The translations under genes and the position numbers were made by a program. The notes under the pieces are model-generated. The model was not told the DNA's origin. It worked only from the letters and a program-made list of their open reading frames with translations, and searched no databases. DNA of 64,000 nucleotides from Oscheius onirici (Eukaryota > Nematoda > Chromadorea > Rhabditida > Rhabditidae): assembly GCA_932521025.1 (NCBI GenBank), contig OW051470.1:10464501-10528500 (forward strand), in the 5' to 3' direction. Every line of letters starts with the position of its first letter. Position 1 is the first letter of the stretch. This document shows positions 63,857 to 64,000 of this stretch, piece after piece.

Positions 63857-64000
63857 AGGCTATTCTATGGTAGTTACTTTCAGCCAGGCTATTCTATGGT
63901 AGTTACTTTCAGCCAGGCTATTCTATGGTAGTTACTTTCAGCCAGGCCATTCTATGGTAATTACTTTCAGCCAGGCCATTCTATGGTAGTTACTTTCAGC

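Larger units (their letters stand above)
1..64000 (+). repeat. 29-bp satellite DNA array, edge to edge
   Basis: The window consists only of a 29-bp monomer repeated head to tail about 2,207 times in one orientation. I checked the register at rows across the window (for example 4981, 10021, 18301, 25021, 32041, 40021, 49981, 55021, 60421 and the final base) and it is always the one predicted from position 1, so changes in length are whole monomers. The type A monomer has 13 G/C of 29 and is skewed to T (11 T against 5 A). Neither edge leaves the array, so the true array is longer than 64 kb. There is no inverted segment, transposon, microsatellite or unique sequence. Satellite of this kind is typical of eukaryotic heterochromatin; the chromosome location and species are not deducible here. 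I do not recognise the family by name. Confidence 0.98.
1..64000. other. No coding sequence on either strand
   Basis: On the + strand TAG (TAA in E units) occupies positions 13-15 of every monomer I examined, and no variant removes it. Since 29 leaves remainder 2 on division by 3, every frame meets this stop once per 87 bp, so no open frame exceeds about 28 codons. An ATG at 9-11 of each unit opens a frame of 11 residues, ending at TAG of the next unit. On the - strand the three stops TGA, TAA and TAG of each monomer lie in one frame, so open frames are no longer than about 23 codons. There is no tRNA-like, rRNA-like or CRISPR-like element; the regular 29-bp period has no variable spacers. 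Confidence 0.95.

Noticed and set aside
1-64000. CRISPR array, because of short regular repeats near 29 bp
   Set aside because: The repeats abut directly with no unique spacers, there are over two thousand, and no cas-like gene is present.
1-64000. Repetitive protein gene (29 monomers in three frames would give a 29-residue repeat)
   Set aside because: TAG or TAA at positions 13-15 of each monomer closes all three + frames every 87 bp; the - strand is closed in the same way.
1-64000. Small ORF of 11 codons from the ATG at position 9 in each unit
   Set aside because: It is an automatic result of the repeat; there is no ribosome binding site or conservation signal apart from the repeat itself.
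1-64000. Telomere repeat
   Set aside because: The unit is 29 bp, has no G-run motif such as TTAGGG or TTTAGGG, and does not resemble known telomere repeats.
1-64000. CENP-B box or a known centromere monomer
   Set aside because: A CENP-B box needs CpG (TTCG and CGGG), which the units lack. Length and sequence do not match the centromere satellites I know. A centromere role remains possible but unsupported.
1-64000. Bacterial iteron or replication origin
   Set aside because: Iterons number a few to tens beside a rep gene; here there are about 2,207 units and no gene.
1-64000. Naming a species from the monomer
   Set aside because: I do not recall this sequence with certainty. A similarity search of the type A monomer against satellite and whole-genome databases would decide.
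1-64000. A gene or mobile element hidden between repeat blocks
   Set aside because: The register check leaves no room for an insertion unless its length is a multiple of 29, and reading through the rows showed only monomer sequence.

Overview
The whole window is one uninterrupted tandem array of a 29-bp satellite monomer: about 2,207 head-to-tail copies on one strand. I found no protein gene, RNA gene, transposon or unique flank. The reference monomer (type A, for example 30-58) starts GCCATTCTATGG and ends TTTCAGCCTG. The 29-bp register held at every one of more than a dozen places I checked, including the last base, so there is no net insertion or deletion that is not a whole number of monomers. 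Monomer positions below count from the G of GCCATT.

A pure satellite block of at least 64 kb with no coding sequence points to a eukaryotic chromosome, in pericentromeric, subtelomeric or other constitutive heterochromatin. I do not recognise the monomer and cannot name the organism. Both strands are closed to translation: the + strand has TAG or TAA at positions 13-15 of every monomer. Because 29 is not a multiple of 3, each frame meets it every 87 bp.

The information lies in the order of monomer variants. A = C3/T28. B = T3/A28. C = T3,T4,G9. D = A20,A21. E = A15. F = T3,C8 (contains CCATGG). G = A12. H = T3,T4. I = T3,T7. J = C6. K = A5. L = T19. M = T7,G19. N = A21. O = A12 plus T27. A' = T3 after a T28 junction. 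V = C3 after an A28 junction with no other change. Variants are inherited as 'words': D-E, G-H-F, I-J(-K) and L-M.

Layout: 1-4.6 kb is A/B with D-E pairs. 4.6-17.2 kb is rich in A, C, F, G and H and has no D-E. 17.2-31.2 kb is a mosaic in which a J/K/I/O block appears three times. 31.2-37.0 kb is an exact tandem duplication of 100 monomers. From 37 kb to the end, blocks built on I/J/K/L/M alternate with islands built on C/D/E/N. Large segmental duplications, always a whole number of monomers, overlie this: offsets of 8, 17, 18, 30, 39, 40, 50, 86, 88-89, 92, 100, 229 and 700 monomers were seen. They differ in age, from no difference over 2.9 kb to about six over 1 kb. This fits an array evolving by unequal exchange or replication-based copying. 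I found no new gene system. What is notable is the strict register, the near absence of CpG beside two CWG sites in every monomer, and the readable duplication history.
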